64,000 nt of DNA from Paratinospora sagittata (lineage: Eukaryota; Streptophyta; Magnoliopsida; Ranunculales; Menispermaceae): contig CM069593.1 in the NCBI GenBank assembly GCA_035771175.1, positions 37,553,741 to 37,617,740 on the forward strand, given 5' to 3'. The translations under genes were made by a program, and so were the position numbers. This document shows positions 36,653 through 47,100 of the stretch, piece after piece. Within the stretch, counting starts at the first letter, position 1; each line of letters opens with the position of its first letter. Below the pieces are notes generated by a model, which worked only from the letters and a program-made list of their open reading frames with translations, did not search any database and was not told where the DNA came from.

Positions 36653-38099
36653 TGATAGTTGCATATTTAGATATGTTTTAGGAGTGTTTTATAGTTGTTT
36701 TAGGATGATTGATACATTAATTTAGTGTGTTTATGTTAGTTTTGATTCATTTGTTAGTTTAAGAATAAATTGGTTTTTATGCATTATTTCGGTTTGTTAA
36801 TTTATATGTTAGATTAATTTATGTTTCAAGTGTTTTAATTACTTGCTTTGCATTGTTTTGTAGGTAATTAGATGTGTGGAAGTGAGCATGAATGATGGAC
36901 ATATCATATGAGAAGCCTAGATGATGTTTTATGAAGAACCCAAGTCAAAAAGTGGAAGAAAATTGGTGAAGTCCACAAGAAGGAAGTCAAGCGGAGCAGA
37001 AAAATGGTAAAGTCCACAGATTGAGCACAACTTAGTCCCTAGGCGCCTAGGCGCTACTCGTGGCGCCGGGTTGGCAGTGAAAAGAGTCTCTGGGCGTCTC
37101 GGCGCTACTTACAATGCTCAGAGGAGAATTAACTCAGCGCCGCAGCGCTACTCGCAGCGCTAGGGTTTCTCGTTTGGTTCGAGAGAGATTTTTCTAATTT
37201 TGACACAAGGAAAAGGGGATATTAGATATCAAAAAAAGGTTTTTTTGCAGAGGAGAACACGTTGGGAACAAGAAGAACAACTAGAACGAGTGGGAGAAGA
37301 AGATTTGCATTGAAGATTACTCACCCATTCCCCTTTTGATTATAGTTTTGTTTTTCTCGTTCTAATTGATGTTTACTCCATTGTTTACCGTTTTTATTTG
37401 TTTAGTTATGAACTAAACCTGTTTCTAGAGGATAGATGGATCCTAACTTTGATGCTATGTTCTAGTTAAAGTTTTAATTGTTATTAATGGATTTGTGCTA
37501 GTTTATTTATATTTTTCCATTGTTAACGCTTTCAATCTCTTGATCACAGATTGGATGATCTTAGTTCTAGAGTTTGGCACTAGACAGAGGATACTTTGGA
37601 TCGGAACAAGGGAAATATAGCCTAGGTTATTGGGAGACCGATAGGAGATCGAGACCCTTTGAAGTCATTATAAGAAATTATAGATCTTAGTGAGTTTGTA
37701 GGAATTAGATCTATATCGATAGATCGAGATCAAGTCCTATGAATATGCTCTAACATGACACTCAATAGAGGGTGTTAGAAACATTAGGATTTCTGGCTTA
37801 TAAACTAAGTAAATACATTAATGATAAATAATTGGAGAGAACATAGTTGATAGTTAGGTGAAATCGATTTTCTAGATTATTTCTCTATTGATAATATGTC
37901 GTTGTCATTGCTTTGCTAGTTAATAATTAGTTGTTTTCATTACTCTTTAATTACTCAATTATTCGAATTCGATTCTCTAGATAAAATTAGGGTTAAAAAC
38001 ATGATAGCTAGTGTTCTAATTATCCTTGAGGACGATATCCGATTTCATCGGATTTTATTATAACTTGACTATCATGCATTTGCGATAATTTCACGAACA
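36653..38099 (+). repeat. 3' LTR of Athila element B
   Basis: It starts TGATAGTTGC after the polypurine motif AAGTTTGGGGGTATT and ends CACGAACA, followed by the CATAC target duplication. The GC-rich cluster at about 37028-37165 (AGGCGCCTAGGCGC, AGCGCCGCAGCGCT, CGCAGCGCT) corresponds to that of the 5' LTR but has diverged from it. Confidence 0.92.
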
Positions 38100-39110
38100 C
38101 ATACACCACTCTCATTCTTCAGCTCAACAGCTCCAAAAGGAAAGACACACTCTACCATGAAAGGTCCCGACCATCTTGACTTCAATTTGCCAGGGAACAA
38201 CTTCAATCTTAAATTGAATAAGAGTACTTGTTGCCCCGGTTCAAAATCTCTCTTCTCAATGTTCTTATCATGCCACTTCTTGATCCGCTTCTTGTAGATC
38301 TTTGCATTCTCATAGGCATCATTCCTAAATTTTTTCATTTCCGTTAATTACAGTAACCTTTGATCTCTGGATGCCTTTAAGTCAAAATTAAGCTTTTTCA
38401 TCGCCGAATAAGCTCAATGCTCTAACTCAACCGATAAGGGACAAGACTTTCCAAACACAAGGCGGTAAGGAGACATCCCAATAGGAGTCTTCAATGCAGT
38501 CTGATACGCCCATAAAACCTCATCAAGCTTCAAAGACAAATCCTTCCTAGTGACATTGACAGTTTTCTCCAAAATTTGCTTAACTTCCCGATTGCTCACT
38601 TCGGCTTGACTATTGGTTTGAGGATGGTATGCAAGTGCAACTTTATGTTTCACCCCATACTTGGCAAGAAGAGCATTGAATAAGTTATTGCAAAAGTGGG
38701 TACCTTCATCACTTATGATAGCCCTAGGAGTGCCAAATCTAGTGAATATGCGCTTGTGTAGAAATTTCAGCACCACCTTAGCATCATTGGTCTCCGCAGC
38801 TATAGCTTCAACCCACTTGGATACATAATCCACCGCCAAAAGTATATACGTCTTGCCAAACGAAGGAGGAAAAGGGCCCATAAAATCAATACCCCACACA
38901 TCAAAAAGCTCCACCTCTAAGATATTTGTCAAAGGTAACTCGTGTCGCCTAGAGATGGTACTAAGACGTTGGCATCTATCACATGTGTTCACAAAGATGT
39001 AGCTATCACGAAACATAGTGGGCCAATAAAACCCACTTTGAAGCACCTTTGCTACTATTCTAGTAGCTCCAAAATGACCTCAATAGGGGGAAGAATGGCA
39101 CTCATGAAGA
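38100..39110 (-). pseudogene. Integrase of Athila element C, main part
   Basis: Minus-strand reading gives the zinc-binding region (CHSSPY, then TCDRCQR), the core with [18 protein letters not shown] and [10 protein letters not shown] (all three catalytic residues present), and the C-terminal [21 protein letters not shown] near 38413 stands where B has CGA, and a TGA near 39080 interrupts the zinc-binding region. The frame leaves at 38100 into element B and ends at 22261. Its upstream edge at 39110 is the insertion point of copia LTR F. Confidence 0.88.
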
Positions 39111-40058
39111 TGTTGGTCCAAATGGTTTCCCACTTAGCATTCTCCTAAGTGTTTTGATGCTAACAAACAATATATAATTTGGTGCTAACATTTGAACTAA
39201 GTATATTTCAGCACCATAAGCAAATAGAAGAACCAATACAAGATCAAAGCTCGTTCAAGCCTAATCAAGCGGATCAAAAGAAGTCTAAATCAAAGCTTGA
39301 ATGCCTAATCAAGCGGATCAAAAGAAGTCTAAATCAAAGCTTGAATGTGTCAAGATGAGAAGAGAAGGATGAGAGCTAAAGTTCATAAAGTTTAATTTAG
39401 GTTGTAAACCTCCTTGCTCTAGCTTGCTCAATCACTTTCTTTAAAATACATACATGCATTAGATTTATCTAAAAATTATTTAAATTGTTCAAACATATTT
39501 GGTTTATGTTTCTAAAGTATTTTAAACTTGTTTGAATCACATTTGCATTGATTTTAATCAAAATGATGTTTCTACAAAGTTTCTCAAAACCCATTGGCTA
39601 AGTTTTTCAAGTTCAACTTGTTTTGAAATTAAATCCTTTCAAAATGTTTGATAGCTTTCTCTGACGGATTTGGAAATGGTTCCAATGGATCCGGAATGAT
39701 CTTTCCATAAATTTTAAGCTATTATACGCCTATATTTGGTTTAGGATAGGTTGGGTAACCAAGAGAAAGAAATTCACAAAAGCAGAGCGCATTGATAGCG
39801 CGCTATCATCAATGATAGAGGGCTATTGACCTTGTTTTCTACGATAGCGAGCTATTGAAGGCTATAGCGCGCTATAGCTTTTCTGGGTGCGTTCCCAATG
39901 GCCAAAAAATTATTTTTTGTCCCCCCAATGGCTAGTAACTTGTCTCCAACGGCTATGACTCATTCTTAATCTATAAATACACTTTCTCTAGCCATTTTAG
40001 ACACAAGAGAACATAAGAGAAACACAAATGTGAGTTCACTAATTGATTTTTGAATACC
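39111..40058 (+). repeat. Copia-type LTR F, truncated at its 3' end
   Basis: It starts TGTTGGTCCAAATGG and shows the copia-like TTTTGATGCTAACAAA block. No terminal CA or primer site is seen: at about 40058 it runs into an Athila LTR fragment. A cluster of palindromes at 39785-39880 includes TGATAGCGCGCTATCA (39793-39808, perfect) and GCTATAGCGCGCTATAGC (39861-39878, perfect), with two imperfect relatives between them. A TATA box CTATAAATAC follows at 39971-39980. Confidence 0.75.
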
Positions 40059-40291
40059 ATGACTAACACATATAAATACCTACAAAACAAAGCAAATAAA
40101 ATCAATAACACATCTAAAATATGAAATAGATCAAATCAAAAACTAATAAACAAAAATAATGCATAAAAACCCAAATTATCCTAAACTAACATATGCATAA
40201 AAACAAACATAAACACATGAAACTAATGCATAAAATGTCCTAAAACATACCTAAAACATTCTCTAAAACCTATCTAAATATGCAACTATCA
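40059..40291 (-). repeat. 5' LTR fragment of Athila element C
   Basis: On the minus strand it starts TGATAGTTGCATATTTAGAT at 40291 and matches the first 230 bases of the C 3' LTR (20531-20300). The rest of the LTR and the primer site are gone, replaced by LTR F. Its orientation and place fit a 5' LTR of C. Confidence 0.7.
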
Positions 40292-40629
40292 CACGTTTCT
40301 TGCAAAAAATAGAGAGTCGAAAGTTTCAGAAAAAGGGAGAAGCACGCTCTTCACGATAAAAATTAATTTTTAAAATAAGTCGGTGAGGCGGTGTGCGAAA
40401 AAAAAAAGAGACCAAGACCCATTTCTTTTGCTCAATTCAGCAAGAACGAAAGAAAAGAAAACGGGGAAAAGGGGAAAAGGGTATTCGAGCAAACCTTTGC
40501 CAAATCTAAGCCGAGGTTAGTGGTTTTCTTCAATTTCTTTCTGTGAAATTGTTAGTTTCCATGAAAACAACCTTTCTCTCGGTATAATTTTCATAATAGA
40601 TGATGTTTTGGGTGTTTTAAACTTAGGGT
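40292..40629 (+). repeat. Probable continuation of the H LTR
   Basis: No gene is seen. The motif GAAGCACGCTCTTC (about 40350) resembles the GGAGC...GCTCC motifs in the first part of the H LTR, and the purine-rich CAAGAACGAAAGAAAAG stretch is of the kind found after the promoter in such gypsy LTRs. Assignment rests on this and on position; no shared copy in the window confirms it. The right end is cut by the J LTR at 40630. Confidence 0.4.
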
Positions 40630-42269
40630 TGATGGACACTCAAGAGGGGGTGAATTCGGTGTTGGCCTATTTTTCAGGATCTTTTTCAAATATTTGAAAT
40701 ACGTGAACAAGCAATAACGTAGGAATATGAATAAAGCAATAAAGCAGACAATGCACATCGATATAGAGTGGTTCGACTTTCCAATAAGCCTACCTCCACT
40801 ACCTAGTCTCCCCGACTAGGATTTCCAAGACTCTTCACTAAACTGATCCTACTTTCATGGGTAAGGACCAAACCAAATACAAACACCGATTCTCTGTAGG
40901 AGAATCTTCCCAACTAGCACACTTGCTAGATTTCAGTGTCAATAGGAAATTTGCTCAACAAGGGAACAAACGTCAAGAAAAGGTAAATACAACTTTAAAT
41001 AATTTATTGCAGGATTTCTCAGCCACTGTAGTAATAAAAGCATGCACAACATTAAAACGAGAAATCAAAATGATATTACTTCGAAACAAACCAAAAACAA
41101 GATATAATAGTGCTCAAAATGATGAACAACTTTTGTTAAATAAGAAATACCAGAATCTCAGTGCATCGGCATGTATTTTTTCAAATCTTTAATCGAGGCT
41201 GCCTTTAGTTGCAGAGCAAAATCAATTTCAGAATGATATGAAAAGTTCTTGATTATAAAACAAGAGTTAATGATTGTTTTTATAGCAAAACATGTTTCAT
41301 AACCCTAAACCTATTATGAATGGCTAGGATTAAAAGTTTTAATCTTGCATTAGTGAAATCAATGGCCCACATTGGTTGCTTAGGTTTAAAACTCGAAAAT
41401 GAGCAAAAATGGAAAAAAAAAAAAAAAGGTTGCAGTGAGTTTCAGGAAGCCCAAGAGAAAATAACACATTTCCACATGCCAGCTGAAACGCATTTCAGTT
41501 TGCTGGAACGGGTTTCACGAGACCCGAGACAAAAACTACCATTTTTTGTCAACTTAGCTAGAACGTGTTTCAGATATGCTGAAACGCATTTCAATGAGCC
41601 CGAGGCAAAAACACACTAAAACGAGTATTGAATAGCTGAAACGCGTTTCACTTAACTAAAATGCATTTCACCAAACCCGAGAGTTATGCACACTCTTTGC
41701 CTTGTACCTTAAACGTGTTTCTCCTTGTTGGAGTGCATTTCAGCTTGTTTGAGGCAAATAAGACATGTTTTTTGCTACAGGTGTGCGTTCCACATAGTGG
41801 GAATGCATTTCACAAGTTCTTGGGAATCGTGTATATATCTAGAATATCGCTTAAGTTCTATGAGTGATAAAATGATAGAAACCAAGTTAAACCACAGTTA
41901 ACTCTTTAAGTAAGATTGGATGGTTAAAAACCTTTGAGAAACAAAATTCGATTTAGTTAAACATACGATAAAGAGAAGTGGCTGATCAATCAATGAAAGA
42001 AACTTACATCCTAAAAAGATCTAAAGAATTTACAACGTTTTGAATCATTCTGTTGTTGTGCTTTGATATTTGGTTAACTTTAGTTGAGCTTTATCTTGAC
42101 TTCAGGTCTTGCTTTCGGAACTTCTATGAGAAGAGTGTATTGTTTCTGTTTTTGACTTTAAGACTTATAATCATATTAATCTAAGACATGCTTAACACAT
42201 AAGTTAGATAACATAAAATATCGTTTGGAATCATCAAAAGTGCAAAGGGTAAAGGTCATTAAGCCAACA
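40630..42269 (-). repeat. 3' LTR of copia element J (1.64 kb) with palindrome array
   Basis: On the minus strand it starts TGTTGGCTTAATGACC at 42269, preceded by AAAGGTAGAT, which lines up with the polypurine tract of copia I. It ends at 40630. The array of palindromes at about 41440-41825 includes TGAAACGCGTTTCA (41637-41650, perfect), TGAAACGCATTTCA variants and GAACGTGTTTC. A TATA-like CTATAAAAAC lies at about 41272-41285, some 155 bases downstream of the array in LTR orientation. Confidence 0.85.
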
Positions 42270-42602
42270 ATCTACCTTTGTTTGATGATTTCAAGCATCT
42301 TACTCTAGGACTGATTGAAGCAACTGAAGCTTGATGAATAAATAAGACTTATAGATGGAACAATCACATAATTGCATATAACAATTGCATATCAAAAATA
42401 TAAGTATACCATAGCTTGTATCAGAGTATAACGTTATAATCATCCAAATACTAGAGTTCAAAGAAAGAGTTCAAAATGAGACAAAAAAATCTAAAAAACT
42501 CCCCCTTAATCCTACATACTCCTTTAACTTCCCCTGAGTCTGAGCTCAGCGTAATCCACAAAATTCTCCCCTTTTTGAATCATCAAAAAGGGAAAAACTA
42601 CT
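42270..42602 (-). other. Spacer between the extra ORF and the 3' LTR of copia J
   Basis: No gene is seen. Purine-rich blocks on the minus strand (AAAAAGGGGAGAATTTTGTG near 42565-42590 and TAAGGGGGAGTTTTTTAG near 42488-42508) resemble the AAAAAGGGGGAG motifs near the end of copia I. The remainder is AT-rich. Confidence 0.6.
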
Positions 42603-45600
42603 CTATCGGTGGATCAGACGGACCAGCCTATCGCTCCAAGTCTCGAAAATATCATCTTGAGAGATGGTCAAGTTATGTGATATATCGAAACCGTCAGGAG
42701 GTGGAGGTGGAGTAAGAGAGAAAAAATCATGCATCGACGGCTGAGAAGGATGAAGAATTTGTTGCTCAAGTGAGTCGAAACGACTCCGAAGATGCTGGAA
42801 CTTAGAATAAAAAGACGTGTCCACTGAGACATCATCGTGATATCCAAGGAAGCGGGATACACGATCATGATGGTCAGTGAGACCTGTCACGGCAGTATGA
42901 ATAGCTGTGAGATCAGATTGAATGAAAGTATTGGAAGTAGTCAATGTGGTGTAGATCTCACATAACTGCTACTCAAGACTACAGAAGTCAAAACCAGAAA
43001 ATGGTACGGGTGGAGGTGGCTAACTAGGCCCAGCCTATCATGACCCACTAGCTGTGATGTCATGACCGGCACGGAATCACGTGTATATCCTCCCTTGACA
43101 TACACGGCATCCTGATAAGCCTTCTAATACACACCATAATCCCAAATACACAACAACAAACACATGGACATACATAAGATCATCATTATAAAACATACCC
43201 AAAATGACAACCAGAAAATTTAATTTTTTTCCTCCAAGTCCATAGTGTTCAAAAGTACGAAATATACTTAACCATAAGTACAAACTTATCTAAATGTTAA
43301 GTATAAGCATTAGGTGTTACATAGTACAATTTATCAAAATAAATGCAAAACAGTACTAAATACCTACGTCACAAAAGTACAGGAAAACGCTCCGCAGCTA
43401 AGCTTTTCCTTTCCCCTTTCTATCAGATCGTGAAAAGATAAGGATGAGGAGTGAGCTACAACAAGCTCAATAAATGTTCTATACAGGTGGCAACATATAT
43501 ATGCATTTAAGTAAAACATTGCAAGATCATTAAAACCATTTAAATAACATAGGTATAAGCAAGGTTACATACATGCCAATATAATGCATCATGTCATAAA
43601 CAAGACAATGCATATCATTTTGTAAACATGCTTATGCAACCTAAACACCTCCTGAGTAAAAATCAATACAAGGTCCATGTGTGCGCGAAACCCATGCCCG
43701 ATCGACTTCTTACCCGTATCTATTAGGAATTCCAATGGGTCGGGCCTGTCACTGGGATCAATCCTTTCTCGGAAATCCTGTCTGCACCTACCATTGAAAC
43801 CCTCTGCAAGGTCCACAATTGAAGATTCTCGATCGGCCCAATGGGATTCTTCCATAAGAATCCCAAGCTTAGGGAATGCAACATAACTCAACTGCTTTCC
43901 CAACTGACTATGCTCCAATACAGTTCATGAATTCAATAAATCATGCATACTACATTAGATAAGCAGTTAAAACATTTTATACTACAATGCCACATATAGA
44001 AATCACAAGTAAAGTAATACTCACAACTTGATTGGCTAGACCTAGCCAATCTAATTTCCAATTCTAAAAGGCACTAGGATGTCACAATCACCCAATACAA
44101 CTCAATCCCCAATTGGCTTATTTGGTTAACTTAGATCATTCACAAATCCTGAAACATACATGGTATATGCGAAAACTGAAAATCAATCCAAGTATGCCAA
44201 CTAACCATGTTTAAACCCAAATCAAATGTCGATTAAGATTTTAAAATGGTCCTACACATGAGCCAATCTCATATTGCCCAATTTAACCATTTAATACCCA
44301 ATTAACTCACATTTAGCCCAATTGAATGCAATAGGTTGATCTAACCACTATAATACATGACATTCAATCATAAATAGGGTTAATTAGACTAATTGCAAGT
44401 CAATTTGACCAATTGACATCAATTAGGTCAAAATCTCCAAATTTGGGCAAATTCCCAAATTGCAAGGTCTAGGCCAAAATTGTACTACACTTAGGGTTTC
44501 CAGCCATCAAGATCAGCAAATTGGAACACCATAACACCACATTTACCCATCTATTCATCATACATTACATGCAAATCCAATGGCAAACCCTAAGTCAAAA
44601 AATCCTAGTTTAGGTCAATACACATAACCACTCCAATTTCTTGCTAGAAATTGGGGGTTTTACCTTCAATAGGTTCCCAATGGCCTCTAATCAAACATAT
44701 ATGACATGCAAACCGTAACTCGAAGATGTGTTCTTCCAACACCCTCCACAAATTTCGGGATTCATGGGTGGAAACACACCATTTCAGGTTGTTCTAGGTT
44801 AGGAAAGGCCATTAGCATCATAAACAAGCATAAAATAGCCTAAACATGTAAACCACAGGTCAAGAACCCACCAAATCCGAGATTCATACAAACCCTAGGT
44901 CAAAATAAAACTTGCAAACACACATGAAAGAGATAGAAGGAAGAAATGGGGAAGAACGGTATACCTCAGAGGAATTTTTGAGCAAAAATCACCATAACCC
45001 TAGCTTCCCTCTCCCTTTCTCTTCTCCACTTCTTTTCCCCTTCTTTTCTAAGTCAAAAAAGTGCTAATGAACCAAAAATGGGTGTTGGTTGCTTAAATAT
45101 ATGGGTTTGGGTCCACCAAAAAAAGTCATTTTTTGCACTTTACCTAGCTGAAACGCGTTTTAGTGACCTGGAACGTGTTTCAAGAATTATTTTTGGCTTG
45201 GAAGCCTCTTGGCCAGGGTGAAACGCATTTCAGGTTTTCTAGATTTTCAAATTTTTCATCTTTTCGCTATTCGGTTAATACATATCAGAATTTCACGTAT
45301 AACCAGTCAATTTCTAATGTAAAAACACGTTGCGGACTCATTTTTAATATCCTCACACCCATTCGGGCACAAGACATGAACCAACGGAATCGAAATACTT
45401 ACAAATACACACACATACACGTATCCGAGTACTCTGCAGTCAAGATGACATCATCTTAAGGTACGAGCGTTACATAGCCTCGGCACGATGAGGGTCATCA
45501 TCAGAGGACGACTCGGAAGAAGAGCTAGAAGTCATATAAGCATTGTCGTCGGAAGGATCCTCTTGAAAGTGGTCTTCCATCTCATCGGAAGAGGGATCGC

Positions 45601-46594
45601 TGGTGTGAGGAGACTCAAAATTACCATATGACTCCCCCCGTGGCACCTGTCTAGGAGTAAGCCATCGTCGCAACCTGCGCATATAATAAAATCCCATGTT
45701 GTGTAGAGTGCCTTCATCAACAACGTCTCACAACTGAATATGACTCACCGGTCGAATAGCTGTCAAATCAATACCGGCGTCTGCGAAGAAAGGAGTAAGC
45801 TGCATCACATAAGGGAGAATATGTGATCTCTTCATCATAGTGGCGATGTTATGATAGATAATGTGGGACAGATTGACCCTAGTCTCGTATGTAATCGCCG
45901 AGATAAGAAATAGATCAATTGGAGTGACGTTGCTACGACTACTCCACCTTGAAAGTATGATGCGAGAGATAACACATTGAATAAGATAAGGCATGAATGA
46001 AAAAGTGGTGTTAGAAACTTTCTTAGGATAGGTTGGATGCACTATCCGTCTAGAGAAGTTATTAAGGACTTCCAACTTTTCAAAGCTTGGAAAATTTACG
46101 TTCCCTTTGACGTCCAAGACATAAGGACCATCCCGTGGTAACTCAAATTTATCTTCAATGAGCCTCGAAGAGATGACGATGCGACGACCCATTACACGGG
46201 AGTGATATCGGTAACTGTTATGAACACGATCATCCGCATCCTGAGTGAGTCCACTATAAAATTCTTGAACAAGAGTCTCATACAAAGGTGCAGTGAAACA
46301 ACAAAATGAAGTCCACCCAAGTTCATCAAATAAAGGTCGAAGCGGTACGTAAGCACGATCAAAGAATGCAAAGTTCACATATACGCCTGGAGAAATTGAA
46401 CGCCTAAGTACTTGGTGCAAGATTTTTTCGAGCATAAGAGTTGGTGGTGGTGTTGGTGATCAATGACGAGGTCTAGATGGGCGATCCTCCCGTTCTTTTC
46501 TCCTATCCTCTGGTCCGGATGACAAATCGGACGGACTGTTGCTACGTGGAATGACCACATTGCGAGTATTCCTTGTAGGATTTCTTCTTGGCAT
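42603..46594 (-). pseudogene. Extra ORF of copia element J (plant-transposon-protein type), split by solo LTR K
   Basis: Starting at ATG 46594-46592, one minus-strand frame runs to 42603 once K and its duplication are removed, about 520 codons. The N-terminus is basic (RRNPTRNTRN). The middle has FDELGWTSFCC, LVQEFYSGL and a VMGRRIVISSRLIEDKFELP block, which resembles the putative plant transposon protein domain found in retroelement-associated ORFs. Then follow an acidic Ser/Asp run and a Pro-rich segment. Stops (for example 46460, 45728 and several at 42960-43045) are TGA or TAG, each one transition from CGA or CAG. The function is unknown. Confidence 0.65.
43053..45474 (-). mobile_element. 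Solo LTR K (2.4 kb) inside the extra ORF of J
   Basis: On the + strand it runs from TGTGATGTCATGACC to GAGCGTTACA; the flanks TAGC at 43049-43052 and 45475-45478 are a short target duplication, and joining them restores the J frame. On the minus strand the order is a palindrome cluster (45240-45147: TGAAACGCGTTTTA-like, GGAACGTGTTTC, GTGAAACGCATTTCA), then a TATA-like CATATATTTAAG (45103-45092). The R/U5 part has the GTGAGCTACAACAAGCTCA block typical of gypsy LTRs. No internal region remains. Confidence 0.8.
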
Positions 46595-46830
46595 TTTCTC
46601 AAACACTTGATATGCACAAAGTAGTTTCAGCACAAACTCGACAATGGCGTAGTAAAAAACTAAGAAAAAGATAGGTGAAGAGTCGAAGGATGTCCCGCAA
46701 GCTTTCCAACGCTTATTTTGGCAAAGAAAATGGTCGTCGTACACGAGAGAGAGATGGAAGACAAGTTGGGGAAAGGAAAGGAGGTGGAATGCGTTGGAGT
46801 GCAAATGAATTGTGTTTCACCTTGAGCATG

Positions 46831-46945
46831 ACTTATAAACTCTTCTCGGCTCAACTGGAACACGTTTCAGCACCCCTTTTGCACAGTACTGGGGGCTCGG
46901 CCTTGGTGAAATGCATTTCACCAGACTGAAACTAGTTTCACCCAG
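46831..46945 (-). promoter_or_regulatory. Promoter-like segment ahead of the extra ORF of copia J
   Basis: On the minus strand, two perfect palindromes, TGAAACTAGTTTCA (46927-46940) and GGTGAAATGCATTTCACC (46905-46922), and a third related motif GAAACGTGTTCCAG (about 46855-46869) precede a TATA-like GTTTATAAGT (46840-46831). The ORF start is about 240 bases further on. The arrangement copies the LTR of the same element (palindromes, then TATA), so it may drive a separate transcript for the ORF. Inference from layout only. Confidence 0.55.
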
Positions 46946-47100
46946 TTTTCCTCATTTCTGGACTTTCAAATTATTTCTTCGATTATTCAAGGGAAATTGG
47001 GTGTAGCACACATTTTGATAATGCTAGTATCACTTATGATCATTATTATTCATGATCATAATTAGATTCTCAAGTTAAGCGAGAATGGTGTTGATGTTTT

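Larger units (their letters stand above)
22351..38099 (+). mobile_element. Athila-type Ty3/gypsy element B, structurally complete except for nested insertions
   Basis: Both LTRs (22351-23783 and 36653-38099), the primer site, gag, protease, RT, RNase H, integrase and the 3' noncoding region are present in order. A perfect 5-base target duplication CATAC flanks it (22346-22350 and 38100-38104). It inserted into the integrase of element C. A 5.9-kb nest of solo LTRs (28704-34573) splits its integrase. The two LTRs look about 95 percent alike over their first 160 bases, so it is not a very recent insertion. Coding frames have stops and frameshifts. Confidence 0.92.
18044..40291 (-). mobile_element. 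Athila-type Ty3/gypsy element C, host of nested elements D, B and F
   Basis: On the minus strand, right to left: a 5' LTR fragment (40291-40059), an internal deletion occupied by LTR F, integrase (39110-38100), then after the B insertion the integrase end (22350-22261), the 3' noncoding region and the 3' LTR (20531-18044). Removing B and one CATAC copy makes the integrase frame continuous, which proves the two halves belong together. Gag, protease, RT and RNase H have been lost. No clear target duplication is seen at 18043 and 40292. Confidence 0.8.

Noticed and set aside
18044..40291. Target duplication for Athila element C in the H LTR
   Set aside because: The bases before 18044 (TGCGC) and after 40291 (CACGT) differ; the left LTR end has diverged, so the nesting of C in H rests on context.
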